24,609 nt of DNA from JAAYHC01 sp964483175 (GTDB lineage Bacteria; Bacillota; UBA5301). This document shows positions 1-7,904 of this stretch, one piece after another. Position numbers and translations under genes: made by a program. Numbering within the stretch: position 1 is the first letter of the stretch; each line of letters begins with the position of its first letter. The notes under the pieces were generated by a model, which had not been told where the DNA came from, searched no databases, and was given only the letters and a program-made list of their open reading frames with translations. Where the stretch lies: NCBI GenBank assembly GCA_964483175.1, contig CAZAAT010000032.1:1-24609 (forward strand). The letters run 5' to 3'.

Positions 1-215
1 ATTCCCTTTCTATTAGTTGGCGGGATGCTTGCCCGCAGGATGAATCGGTGCCTGTCTAATCAGCATTACGCTGATCTCGTCTTGATTGCCATTTGGATAA
101 GCGGTTTAGCTCTATTAATTCGATAATTTGGCAGAACAGTCAGTTAATGGTAGGAAGTTTGACTTCGGCCGCGAAAGAATAATCGATTAATCTTAACAAG
201 AGTTGTGAGATTGAG
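1..215. other. Upstream non-coding region with two small hairpins
   Basis: No convincing gene lies here. Two short inverted repeats are visible. The first is GCGGG (20-24) with CCCGC (32-36). The second is ATCAGC (59-64) with GCTGAT (70-75), which has a 5-base loop. The frame of the following kinase is closed by a stop at 180-182, so that gene cannot start further upstream. A GATAAT hexamer at 122-127 resembles a -10 box but has no good -35 partner. I recognise no riboswitch class. The hairpins may belong to the end of a gene outside the window or to the kinase leader. Confidence 0.3.
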
Positions 216-2222
216 ATGTTCACAGCGCGCAGAAGAAATGGAGAAATCAGAGAGATCGGATTAGCAGAGATGGTGGAGCGACAAAGCAGGCTGGCTTCAC
301 TGATCGCAATTGCTAAGCGTGGTATGGCTGACTTAATCCGGTCCATTTCCGGTGGGGCGCTGGTGTTTTTAGCGGATCCAGATGGGTACATTCTGCATGC
401 TGAGGGTTTGCGCGCCGGCATGTTTATTGGTCGCAATTTCTTGGTTGACCACAATAAATGTTGTGACTTATCAACAGTGTTGGCGGGGAGAAAACCACAA
501 CTTCTTTCCTGTAATCGGGAGTGCTCTTACCGGAGTGCGGACCAACGGATGGTTATCGCACCGGTTTACGATGGTCAGCATCTGGCCGGAGTTTTAGGAC
601 TGTCTTTGGATGAGTCTCAGTTTAGCCCGGTGATCATTGAATTTACCCGTTATTTTGTGGACAGCATCAGTCGTGAATTAGCAATCAATAGAGCTTATTC
701 TCGTTTAGCTACCGCGAGTAATTGCCTGACGGTCTTGGCAGATTTGGCCTATAGTATGCATGCTGGCAAAATGACTGAACAAGCAGTATTACAGCAGGTG
801 GTTGAGAAGCTTGCTAAGATCGCCGGGTCAAAATCATCGCTGATTGCCGTTGTCGATAAGCAAGGAGAAAGCCTCATACCAATAGCTGTTTACGGACACC
901 GGTTAGTTGATGTCGAGGTGACCCCGCTTAGTAAGCCAGACTGCTCTTTGGTGGCGGCTTTGCTTTCTCAAAAGACCCTATTGACGGTGAGGCAGCAGCC
1001 AGACGCAGAAAATTGCCTTAGTCTTCATGTGATCACGACACCGGTTCTGGTCAAAGGTAAGGTCAAGGGTGTAATTACAGCTTCATCTGAACGGGAGGAG
1101 CCCTTCGACCAGGAGACTGTAACCATGTTCGAGATTGCGTCTGGATTAGTGGGGTCTATCTTAGAAAATTTGACCCTGCACGATAAGGCCAAAAAAGAGC
1201 GGGTTCGCCTAATCCAGTTACTCGAAAATGTTAATGAAGCTATTGCCTTGGTAAACGTAAATGGAGTCATTGTTAGATGTAATGCTACTTTTAATCAGTG
1301 GTTTAGCAGTTTTGGAGATGTTGTCGGTGTGGCATTAGCCGATTTAAACGATGGTATTGGAGTAGATTTAGGCCTGATTCATGAACGCGCTATCCAAGAG
1401 TTAGCCAGCTCTGATCTTGAATTTGTGTTTGAACAAAAGTATTTTCATTTGCGGATGGAGCCATCTTTGATCGGTTCAACGCTGGATGGTGTAATTATCA
1501 TTATTACTGATATCAGCGAGGCTCGCCACTTTGAGAAAGTTAAAGCGGAAATTCTAGCTACCATCTCCCATGAATTACGTACTCCGGTCACGGCGATCCA
1601 AGGGTATGTGGATTTGTTTGAGATTATGCCGACATCCCTGGTGCTTAAAGAACAACCAAAGCTTCTTAAGTCGTTGAAAAATGAGGTTAAGGTTTTAGCG
1701 GCAATGGTGGAGAAGATTGTTGCTTTTAATCACTTTCAGCTCAATAAAAATAAGTTGCATACGGAGTCGCTACATCTGGCTGATATTATTGAAACATGTA
1801 TTGATAGCTTGAAAGATCTGGCCGAAAATAGAAGTGTATCCGTTTCTTTTTACCCGTCGGCCCCGGATATTCACATTTCCGGTTATGCTTGGGGAATTAG
1901 AGGAGTGATTTTTGATCTGCTCGATAACGCAATCAAGTTTTCTAAAGTGGGGGGCGAGGTTGCGGTGGGGCTGGATATACAAGGTAGCGGGGCTATGATC
2001 GAAATTGTTGATTCCGGCGGGGGTATTCTTCCGGAGGAGCGCGAACGTATTTTCGAACAATTTTACCGGGGTGAGGCGGCGGAGAGCGGTATCCCCGGCA
2101 GTGGTCTGGGGTTGTATGTTTCCCGCCACATTATCCGAGAATTTGGCGGCAATATTACGATCCAGGATGCCGAGAAAGGCGGGACGCGGTTTACGGTCAC
2201 ACTTCCACTGGGAAAGGAATGA
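216..2222 (+). CDS. Cytoplasmic multi-sensor histidine kinase (GAF-GAF-PAS-HisKA-HATPase)
   Basis: A 668-residue sensor kinase of a two-component system. No membrane segment is visible, so it probably senses a cytoplasmic signal. Residues about 40-135 resemble the sensory domain of AcoR-type activators (FLADPDGYIL near 51-60). A second GAF-like domain spans about 165-320, and a short PAS-like domain about 330-435. The HisKA box has the phospho-acceptor His452 in ISHELRTP. The ATPase domain shows the N box (Asn571), the G1 box (Asp599, then GGG 601-603), the F box (FEQFYRG near 613-619) and the G2 box (GSGLGL 628-633). The catalytic motifs look intact. The ATG at 216 has only a weak ribosome site, but the frame closes just upstream. 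Its stop overlaps the start of the next gene (ATGA), implying translational coupling to a receiver protein that is its likely partner. The ligand is not evident. Confidence 0.9.
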   Translation: MFTARRRNGEIREIGLAEMVERQSRLASLIAIAKRGMADLIRSISGGALVFLADPDGYILHAEGLRAGMFIGRNFLVDHNKCCDLSTVLAGRKPQLLSCNRECSYRSADQRMVIAPVYDGQHLAGVLGLSLDESQFSPVIIEFTRYFVDSISRELAINRAYSRLATASNCLTVLADLAYSMHAGKMTEQAVLQQVVEKLAKIAGSKSSLIAVVDKQGESLIPIAVYGHRLVDVEVTPLSKPDCSLVAALLSQKTLLTVRQQPDAENCLSLHVITTPVLVKGKVKGVITASSEREEPFDQETVTMFEIASGLVGSILENLTLHDKAKKERVRLIQLLENVNEAIALVNVNGVIVRCNATFNQWFSSFGDVVGVALADLNDGIGVDLGLIHERAIQELASSDLEFVFEQKYFHLRMEPSLIGSTLDGVIIIITDISEARHFEKVKAEILATISHELRTPVTAIQGYVDLFEIMPTSLVLKEQPKLLKSLKNEVKVLAAMVEKIVAFNHFQLNKNKLHTESLHLADIIETCIDSLKDLAENRSVSVSFYPSAPDIHISGYAWGIRGVIFDLLDNAIKFSKVGGEVAVGLDIQGSGAMIEIVDSGGGILPEERERIFEQFYRGEAAESGIPGSGLGLYVSRHIIREFGGNITIQDAEKGGTRFTVTLPLGKE

Positions 2223-2608
2223 TCAAGATGGCACGGGTACTGGTTGTTGACGATCGACCTAGCATCGTTGAAGTTTTAAAGATGCTTTTGGAGCTAAAAG
2301 GTTTTGTCGTAACCACCTGTTGCGATGGGGCAGAAGTGCTAAACCAAGTAAGGGATCACAGGCCTGATGTAATTGTTTTGGACTTAATTTTGCCGGGCAA
2401 GAATGGATTGGCGATAATGAAAGAGCTCAAAGCAGACCCAAATTTGGCTGATATTCCGGTGATAGCGATGACAGCACGCAATGAGAAAGCAGCTGAAGCT
2501 GAGTTATATGCCTATGCCTGCATTATGAAGCCCTTTGACATTCACGAAGTTGCTAAATTAGTACACTCAGCGGTGATGGATAAGAACCTGGCTGGGACGG
2601 CAAATTAG
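2219..2608 (+). CDS. Stand-alone response-regulator receiver protein
   Basis: A 129-residue protein that is essentially one CheY-like receiver domain with no output domain. Visible landmarks are the acidic pair Asp11/Asp12, the phosphorylated Asp55 (VIVLDLILPG), the switch Thr85 and the conserved Lys104 in KPF. The region before the Lys reads AYACIMKPF, where most receivers have GADDYIxKPF, so the alpha4-beta5 face is atypical. The ATG at 2219 overlaps the kinase stop by four bases; a second ATG at 2228 is also possible. It is the likely phospho-acceptor of the upstream kinase. With no DNA-binding domain it probably acts by protein-protein contact or as a relay step. Confidence 0.9.
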   Translation: MIKMARVLVVDDRPSIVEVLKMLLELKGFVVTTCCDGAEVLNQVRDHRPDVIVLDLILPGKNGLAIMKELKADPNLADIPVIAMTARNEKAAEAELYAYACIMKPFDIHEVAKLVHSAVMDKNLAGTAN

Positions 2609-2644
2609 TTCTGAAAATCTTATATTTATTTTCCGCGGCGTTTC

Positions 2645-2653
2645 TGATATACT
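2645..2653 (+). promoter_or_regulatory. Possible extended -10 promoter of the polyamine cassette
   Basis: TGATATACT is an extended -10 element (TG at 2645-2646, TATACT at 2648-2653) in the only sizeable gap before the decarboxylase gene. No good -35 hexamer lies 17 bases upstream (TTTATT is a poor match), which is tolerable for extended -10 promoters. The predicted start near 2660 leaves a leader of about 38 bases. Confidence 0.4.
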
Positions 2654-2697
2654 ATCGCTGTTAAAATGAGAACTAACAACTTAAGGAGGAAGTTTTG

Positions 2698-3156
2698 ATG
2701 TTGCCGATCCCCAGAAAATTTACGATGGTTGCTGCCGCGTGCGAAGGAGCAACTCGATTAAACGCGTTTGATAATGCTCTGTTAGCTTCAGGTATTGGAA
2801 ATCTCAATTTGCTCAGAGTAAGCAGTATTTTACCCCCAGATTGTGTTGAGGTAGAGCAGTTGGATATCCCGGCAGGATCTCTCACTCCTACAGCTTACGG
2901 GAGTATCATTAGTGAAACTCCGGGCAAACGAATTGCCGCGGCGGTGGCAATTGGATTTGGCGAAAATGATTTCGGTGTAATTATGGAATACTCCGGTGAA
3001 TGTTCCAAAGAAGAGGCTGAAGCTGAAGTTACCCGGATGGCTGAGGAAGCTTTTCGGGTTCGTGGTCGCAAGTTGGTCCGCGTTGCGGCGAAAGGTTCTG
3101 AGATTGTTGTGGACAAGTGTGGCTGCGCCTTTGCGGCTGTTGCCCTCTGGTATTAA
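2698..3156 (+). CDS. pdaD: Pyruvoyl-dependent arginine decarboxylase
   Basis: A 152-residue proenzyme that decarboxylates arginine to agmatine, the first step of the arginine route to polyamines. Members of this family cleave themselves at a Ser-Ser bond and turn the second Ser into the pyruvoyl cofactor. Here the site is Ser42/Ser43 in LLRVSSILPP. Glu97 in GVIMEYSG matches the family's proton-donor Glu. The length is normal (about 150-165). A TTG at 2695 is in frame, but AAGGAGGA at 2683-2690 sits 7 bases before the ATG at 2698 and only 4 before the TTG, so the ATG is preferred. Downstream speE and speB supply the following pathway steps. The family was first characterised in archaea and is also found in some bacteria. 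Confidence 0.93.
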   Translation: MLPIPRKFTMVAAACEGATRLNAFDNALLASGIGNLNLLRVSSILPPDCVEVEQLDIPAGSLTPTAYGSIISETPGKRIAAAVAIGFGENDFGVIMEYSGECSKEEAEAEVTRMAEEAFRVRGRKLVRVAAKGSEIVVDKCGCAFAAVALWY

Positions 3157-3183
3157 TAACAGTATATTGGTGGAGGTAGAGAA

Positions 3184-4008
3184 TTGGAAACTTGGGTAAC
3201 CGAAAACCAAACGAAGGATATGCGACTGTCACTGAGGATCAAAAAGATCTTGCACCACGAGCAAACGGAATTTCAAGAGTTATTCGTGGTCGATACCTAT
3301 GAATATGGCCATATGTTGGTCCTTGACGGCGCTATTCAGACTACCGAACAGGATGAGTTTGTTTACCATGAGCTGATTAGCCATATTCCTCTTTTTGCTC
3401 ATCCCCATCCGGAACGGGTCTGTATTATCGGTGGCGGAGACGGTGGGACGGTACGGGAGGTGCTTAAGCATCCCTCGGTTAAGGAGATTGTCCATGTCGA
3501 GATTGACGGAGCTGTCATTGAGGCCAGTAAAAAGTGGTTCCCGACCATTAGCTCTGGACTGGACAACCCGCGGGTAAAGACCTTAATTAAGGACGGGCTT
3601 GTCCATATCCGCGAAGCTGAAGATGAATATGACGTGATTATCATCGATTCCTCGGATCCGGTTGGGCCAGGGGTACAGCTTTTTGAGGTCCCATTTTACC
3701 AGGATTGCCGCAAGGCTCTGCGTGAAAACGGCTTGTTGGTCGCACAGACCGAGTCTCCTTGGGCCAACGATGAGCTGGTAGTCAAGACATTTCGGAACAT
3801 GAAGTCCGTCTTTCCTGTGGCCAAGATTTATCTGGGCAATGTTCCAACCTATCCATCTGGATTGTGGAGTTTTACTATTGGTTCGAAGGGTCCAGATCCG
3901 GCCACGGCTCCGGAAAGTGTTTCTTTTGAGACCAAATACTATACACCACAGATCCACCAGGCAGCCTTCGTCTTGCCACGGTTTGTCCAAGAATTATTGG
4001 AGGATTAA
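3184..4008 (+). CDS. speE: Spermidine synthase (polyamine aminopropyltransferase)
   Basis: A 274-residue enzyme that transfers the aminopropyl group of decarboxylated S-adenosylmethionine to putrescine, giving spermidine. The family signature is clear: GGGDGG at 83-88 (nucleotide-binding loop), VEID around 105-108, and the catalytic segment IIIDSSDPVGP with Asp155 and Asp158. The N-terminal beta-hairpin motif LVLDGAIQTTEQDEFVYHE is also present. The start is TTG at 3184, with GGAGGT at 3172-3177 correctly spaced. It lies 27 bases after pdaD and 2 bases before speB, so the three are almost certainly one transcript. No S-adenosylmethionine decarboxylase gene lies in the window, so the aminopropyl donor must come from elsewhere in the genome. 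Confidence 0.97.
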   Translation: METWVTENQTKDMRLSLRIKKILHHEQTEFQELFVVDTYEYGHMLVLDGAIQTTEQDEFVYHELISHIPLFAHPHPERVCIIGGGDGGTVREVLKHPSVKEIVHVEIDGAVIEASKKWFPTISSGLDNPRVKTLIKDGLVHIREAEDEYDVIIIDSSDPVGPGVQLFEVPFYQDCRKALRENGLLVAQTESPWANDELVVKTFRNMKSVFPVAKIYLGNVPTYPSGLWSFTIGSKGPDPATAPESVSFETKYYTPQIHQAAFVLPRFVQELLED

Positions 4009-4010
4009 CT

Positions 4011-4886
4011 GTGAACAACGCCATTAAGTCGTTTTTCCGGGAACATATGAGTGTGGGGGCTCCCTTTTTGGGGGCCTCTGATGATTATGCTCAGGCCACA
4101 AAAGTAATCTTTGGGGCCCCCATGGACTGGACCGTTAGTTTTCGGCCCGGTTCCCGCTTTGGCCCCGGCTCGGTTAGAGATGTTTCAGAAGGGCTCGAAG
4201 AGTATAGCCCGTATCAGGACAAAGAATTATTGTCAGTTCCTTTCTTCGATGCGGGAAATTTGCTCTTGCCCTTTGGTAACGTTAACCGATCCCTTGAGTT
4301 GATCAAAGAATTTACCACAATGGTAGTCCGCGATGGCAAAATTCCGATTATGCTCGGTGGTGAGCACCTAGTTGCTTGGCCGGCGATAGAGGCTGTGTTA
4401 GCTGCCAATCCTGATCTAGTCTTGATTCATCTTGATGCCCACACGGATCTGCGGGACGACTACCTAGGCCAGCAATTCTCACATGCCAGTGTAATTCGGC
4501 GCCTTTTTGACACCGACTCTGCGATCCGGGTCTACCAATTTGGCATTAGATCCGGTGAGCGTGATGAGTGGGCCTTTGCCAGGGAAAGAACAAAACTGTT
4601 TCCATTTGAAGTATACGAGCCGCTGAAGAGCATTCTTCCGGAGATCCAGGGTTCCCCGGTCTATTTGACCCTTGATATCGATGTAGTTGACCCTGCCTTT
4701 GCACCGGGGACGGGCACCCCGGAGCCAGGCGGGATTACGAGCTCCGAGCTGATCAAGTCAATTTTGTTGCTTAAAGATGTTAATCTGGTGGGGGCTGATA
4801 TCGTTGAGGTCGCTCCCGAATATGACCTCAGTCGACGAACTCCTTTTTTGGCGGCCAAGATCTTACGGGAGTTATTGCTGTTCTGA
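4011..4886 (+). CDS. speB: Agmatinase (agmatine ureohydrolase)
   Basis: A 291-residue ureohydrolase-fold enzyme that hydrolyses agmatine to putrescine and urea. All dimanganese-site motifs are visible: LGGEHLVAWP with His119, LDAHTDLRDD with Asp142, His144 and Asp146, and LDIDVVDP with Asp222 and Asp224, followed by PGTGTPEPGG. Arginase and formiminoglutamase share this fold. The neighbouring arginine decarboxylase and spermidine synthase make agmatine the expected substrate. The start is GTG at 4011, with GGAGG at 3999-4003 inside the end of speE; only two bases separate the genes. Confidence 0.95.
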   Translation: MNNAIKSFFREHMSVGAPFLGASDDYAQATKVIFGAPMDWTVSFRPGSRFGPGSVRDVSEGLEEYSPYQDKELLSVPFFDAGNLLLPFGNVNRSLELIKEFTTMVVRDGKIPIMLGGEHLVAWPAIEAVLAANPDLVLIHLDAHTDLRDDYLGQQFSHASVIRRLFDTDSAIRVYQFGIRSGERDEWAFARERTKLFPFEVYEPLKSILPEIQGSPVYLTLDIDVVDPAFAPGTGTPEPGGITSSELIKSILLLKDVNLVGADIVEVAPEYDLSRRTPFLAAKILRELLLF

Positions 4887-4979
4887 TCTGCCGTAATTTG
4901 GTAGTATATAAGAGAGGGATTTTGCCCTCGGGTGGAAAACTCTTTCATGGATGCCAGATTTGTCGGGAGGATGGGAATA

Positions 4980-5627
4980 GTGATTAACAAGTCGAGATTG
5001 ACTGTATTTATTCTGTTTATCGGATTGTTGGTGTTGGTGCCTGTCGCATCAGCAACGCCTAGCTTTTTGGGTCCGACCGGCTTAATTACCATTCCGACAG
5101 CAGATGTGGTTCAGTCCGGCCAGTTTAACATGGGTGCTTTTTATTATCATGATGATTTATCCTTTGTAATTAACGGGGCACCAATTAAGAACCTGGAGCT
5201 TGGTATCGGTGTCTGGAATCATGGTGATTCGCTTGGCTACCTTAACGCCAAGTACCAGTTGGTTCCCGAGACCAAAGAGTATCCCGGTATTGCTGTTGGC
5301 GGTAGGGACCTGGGTAATTCTTTTGAGCGCCGCTTATATGCTGTGGCCAGCAAAAATCTACCCGAATTCGGACTACGGGGTCACATCGGGATTCAGTCAC
5401 CCGGTGATCCGCTTTTTGCTGGGATCAGCAAGGTTTTCAATACGGTATCCGTCAGTCAGCCGGGGCAAAAGAACTTAGCTTTACAGACCTCTGTTCTGGC
5501 TGAACTGAATGGGGACGACTTGAGTGTCGGACTACAATTACGGATCAGTCCTAACTTTGTCCTACACGCATCTTATGTCGGCCTGGATTCCGGTCTGATT
5601 GGGTTATCCTATAACGGCTGGTTTTAG
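4980..5627 (+). CDS. Secreted YjbH-like beta-rich protein
   Basis: A 215-residue exported protein of unknown role. The N-terminus is a classical signal peptide (INKSR, then a hydrophobic run, probable cleavage VASA/TPSF after residue 25). The mature start, PSFLGPTGLITIPTADV, resembles the opening of YjbH-type proteins, which are linked to exopolysaccharide and outer-membrane functions in Gram-negatives. The rest is rich in alternating hydrophobic and polar strands with Gly and aromatic residues and ends in an aromatic residue (NGWF), as in beta-barrels. The frame opens at GTG 4932, but GGAGG at 4966-4970 is 9 bases before the GTG at 4980, and that start places the signal peptide correctly. 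It follows the polyamine genes by 93 bases and is closed by a strong terminator. YjbH assignment is tentative. Confidence 0.75.
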   Translation: MINKSRLTVFILFIGLLVLVPVASATPSFLGPTGLITIPTADVVQSGQFNMGAFYYHDDLSFVINGAPIKNLELGIGVWNHGDSLGYLNAKYQLVPETKEYPGIAVGGRDLGNSFERRLYAVASKNLPEFGLRGHIGIQSPGDPLFAGISKVFNTVSVSQPGQKNLALQTSVLAELNGDDLSVGLQLRISPNFVLHASYVGLDSGLIGLSYNGWF

Positions 5628-5654
5628 AGGCTGTTATAAATAACTGCATAAGCC

Positions 5655-5689
5655 AATGCCCTCTATTAATCGTGAGGGCATTTTGTTTT
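5655..5689 (+). terminator. Intrinsic terminator after the polyamine/YjbH-like genes
   Basis: A perfect 9-base-pair stem, AATGCCCTC (5655-5663) with GAGGGCATT (5674-5682), has a 10-base loop and runs into a T-rich tail (TTTTGTTTT, 5681-5689). It separates the polyamine block from the mazG-argS block. Confidence 0.9.
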
Positions 5690-5775
5690 AAGCCGGCAGC
5701 CCCTGGAGAAAATGAGAGGAAGAAGTTTATCTGTGTAGAACCATAGTAAAGTTAACCTGGTAAGGAGGCATGCCC

Positions 5776-6183
5776 ATGGATATTCGCGATTACCAGGAGT
5801 GGGTTCACCAATTTGATCGGTCTCGGGGTTGGGACTTATGCCCAGGCACGGATACACTTGCCCATTTGGTAGAAGAATTGGGCGAGCTAAGTCGCTGTGT
5901 CCTGGCTTTGGAGGGCTATAAGACAGTTTCACCAAGCGAGCGAGAGAGGATCCGGGATAACTTAGGTGAAGAATTGGCCGATGCAGTTACTTTCTTGGTA
6001 AAGCTCGCCTATACATATAATTTGGATCTAGCGGATTACTTGGCGGCAAACCAGGCCAAGTGCCAAATGCGTTTCGGTGAAGGAACCGGTTCTTATTCCT
6101 GCCAGGAATATTTACGCCAGAAGAAGAACTCCGCCGAAATAATGTTATCGGAATATCACCAAAGGTTCGGAAAGAAGGAGTAA
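5776..6183 (+). CDS. MazG-like nucleotide pyrophosphohydrolase
   Basis: A 135-residue all-alpha NTP pyrophosphohydrolase of the MazG-like type, expected to hydrolyse (d)NTPs to monophosphates in nucleotide-pool cleaning. The metal-binding motif is seen as EELGE (Glu33, Glu34, Glu37) followed by EELAD (Glu66, Asp69), the EExxE...ExxD pattern of the superfamily. It is a single-domain form, about half of Escherichia coli MazG. The frame opens at ATG 5770, but AAGGAGG at 5762-5768 is one base from it and 7 bases from the ATG at 5776, so 5776 is chosen. argS follows 6 bases later, suggesting co-transcription. The exact substrate cannot be told from sequence. Confidence 0.85.
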   Translation: MDIRDYQEWVHQFDRSRGWDLCPGTDTLAHLVEELGELSRCVLALEGYKTVSPSERERIRDNLGEELADAVTFLVKLAYTYNLDLADYLAANQAKCQMRFGEGTGSYSCQEYLRQKKNSAEIMLSEYHQRFGKKE

Positions 6184-6189
6184 TCCCTG

Positions 6190-7890
6190 ATGTATATTTT
6201 AGATGAAATAAAAGACCAGATTCGCCAGGTAGTTCGCAGCGCCATTCGGTCTGCCATCGATGACGGGCAGCTTCCCGATACAATGCTGTCGGGCGATGAA
6301 ATCCCCCTCGAGGTGCCGCGTGAGGAGTCATTCGGCGATTGGTCAACCAATATTGCGCTCACTTCAGCCAAGGCTGCTCGCTTGGCGCCCCGGAAAATCG
6401 CTGAGGTTATTGTGAACAACCTCGATACGGCTGGTACATTGATCGCTAAAGTAGAAATTGCCGGTCCGGGGTTTATCAATTTCTACCTCGACCCAGTTTG
6501 GCTAACTAGGGTCGTGGCCGATATTAAGCGTCATGGAACCAATTATGGGCGGGTTGATCTAGGCCAAGGCCAAAAGCTGCAAGTAGAATTTGTTAGCGCC
6601 AACCCAACCGGGCCACTACATATTGGCCATGGCCGGGGAGCCGTTGTTGGCAGTGTGTTGGCGAATCTCTTGGCAGCAGCCGGCTTCGAGGTGCAGAAAG
6701 AATACTATATCAATGACGCTGGAAATCAGATCAGGAATTTCGGGATCTCTTTAGAGGCGCGGTATCGACAGGCTCTCGGTCAGGATGTACCGGTGCCCGA
6801 AGACGGTTACCATGGCGAGGACCTGCGACTGTTGATGGAAGAGGTGGCCGCTGAGCATGGTGATTATTACTTAACCCTTTCTGACCAAGAACGGCAGGAG
6901 TTGTTTATCAGATTTGCCTTGGAGCGCAAGCTGAATGATATCAAGAATGATCTGAGCGAATTCGAAGTTACCTTTGATAACTGGTTCAGCGAATCTACTT
7001 TGCATGAGAGCGGCGCGATCGCTGAAACAATCAAGTATCTCCAGGCCAATGGTAATATTTACGAAGCCGATGGGGCACTATGGCTTAAATCAACCGCCTA
7101 TGGTGATGACAAGGATCGAGTGGTGATCAGAGATAACGGGGTTCCGACTTATCTCGCCGCTGATTTGGCTTACCACAAGAACAAGTATGACCGCGGTTTT
7201 GACAAAGTCATCAATATTTGGGGTGCTGATCATCACGGGTATATTCCGCGGATGAAAGCCGGTGTCGCCGCTTTGGGACGTAACCCTGCCGATCTCGAAG
7301 TGCTGATAGTACAGTTGGTAAATTTGATTCGCGACGGCCAACCGGTGATGATGTCAAAGCGCACCGGTAAGCTGGTGACCTTAGCGGAAGTGATCGAAGA
7401 AGTCGGCAAGGATGCTGCCCGCTATTTCTTTATTATGCGTTCAGCCGACAGCCATCTAGATTTTGACCTGGGTCTGGCAGCATCTCATACCGATGAGAAT
7501 CCAGTCTTTTACATCCAGTATGCTCATGCCCGGATTGCTTCGATCCTTCGTCAGGCCACGGAGCTCGGGATAATCCCGTCCGGCAGCGCGCTGCAGACAC
7601 CTAGGGTCAACTTACAGCTCTTGGAGACCCCAAGTGAACAGGCGTTGCTGAAAAAACTGGCCTTTTGGCCTGAAGAGGTAGGGGTGGCCGCAGCTAACCT
7701 CGAGCCACACCGCATCGCTCGGTACGCTCACGAGTTAGCAGGTTCATTTCATTCATTTTATAATGCGGTCCGGGTGCTTACAGATGATCCCCAACTAACA
7801 GCTGCCAGACTGTTGTTGGTAGATGTAACGGGAGTTGTGTTGCGCATAGTATTGGAGATGTTAGGAATTAGCGCACCAGAGCGGATGTAA
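6190..7890 (+). CDS. argS: Arginyl-tRNA synthetase
   Basis: A 566-residue class I aminoacyl-tRNA synthetase that charges tRNA-Arg. The N-terminal additional domain typical of ArgRS spans about 1-110. The ATP-binding HIGH motif is at 144-147 within NPTGPLHIGHGRG. The KMSKS equivalent is MMSKR at 387-391. The C-terminal DALR anticodon-binding domain follows from about 450 (NPVFYIQYAHARI onward). The length is normal. A ribosome site (AAGGAG, 6175-6180) lies in the end of the preceding gene. No T-box leader is visible, so any regulation comes from further upstream. Confidence 0.98.
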   Translation: MYILDEIKDQIRQVVRSAIRSAIDDGQLPDTMLSGDEIPLEVPREESFGDWSTNIALTSAKAARLAPRKIAEVIVNNLDTAGTLIAKVEIAGPGFINFYLDPVWLTRVVADIKRHGTNYGRVDLGQGQKLQVEFVSANPTGPLHIGHGRGAVVGSVLANLLAAAGFEVQKEYYINDAGNQIRNFGISLEARYRQALGQDVPVPEDGYHGEDLRLLMEEVAAEHGDYYLTLSDQERQELFIRFALERKLNDIKNDLSEFEVTFDNWFSESTLHESGAIAETIKYLQANGNIYEADGALWLKSTAYGDDKDRVVIRDNGVPTYLAADLAYHKNKYDRGFDKVINIWGADHHGYIPRMKAGVAALGRNPADLEVLIVQLVNLIRDGQPVMMSKRTGKLVTLAEVIEEVGKDAARYFFIMRSADSHLDFDLGLAASHTDENPVFYIQYAHARIASILRQATELGIIPSGSALQTPRVNLQLLETPSEQALLKKLAFWPEEVGVAAANLEPHRIARYAHELAGSFHSFYNAVRVLTDDPQLTAARLLLVDVTGVVLRIVLEMLGISAPERM

Positions 7891-7904
7891 CAAGGAGGTT
7901 TAAG

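Noticed and set aside
1..80. Possible riboswitch upstream of the kinase
   Set aside because: Two small hairpins are present, but no conserved core of any riboswitch class that I know could be matched.
4932..4979. Longer N-terminus for the YjbH-like protein from GTG 4932
   Set aside because: It would bury the signal peptide behind 16 extra residues; GGAGG is correctly spaced for GTG 4980.
5690..5775. Promoter for the mazG-argS block
   Set aside because: A promoter is expected after the terminator, but the best candidate (TTTATC with TAAAGT, about 15-base spacer) is too weak to call.
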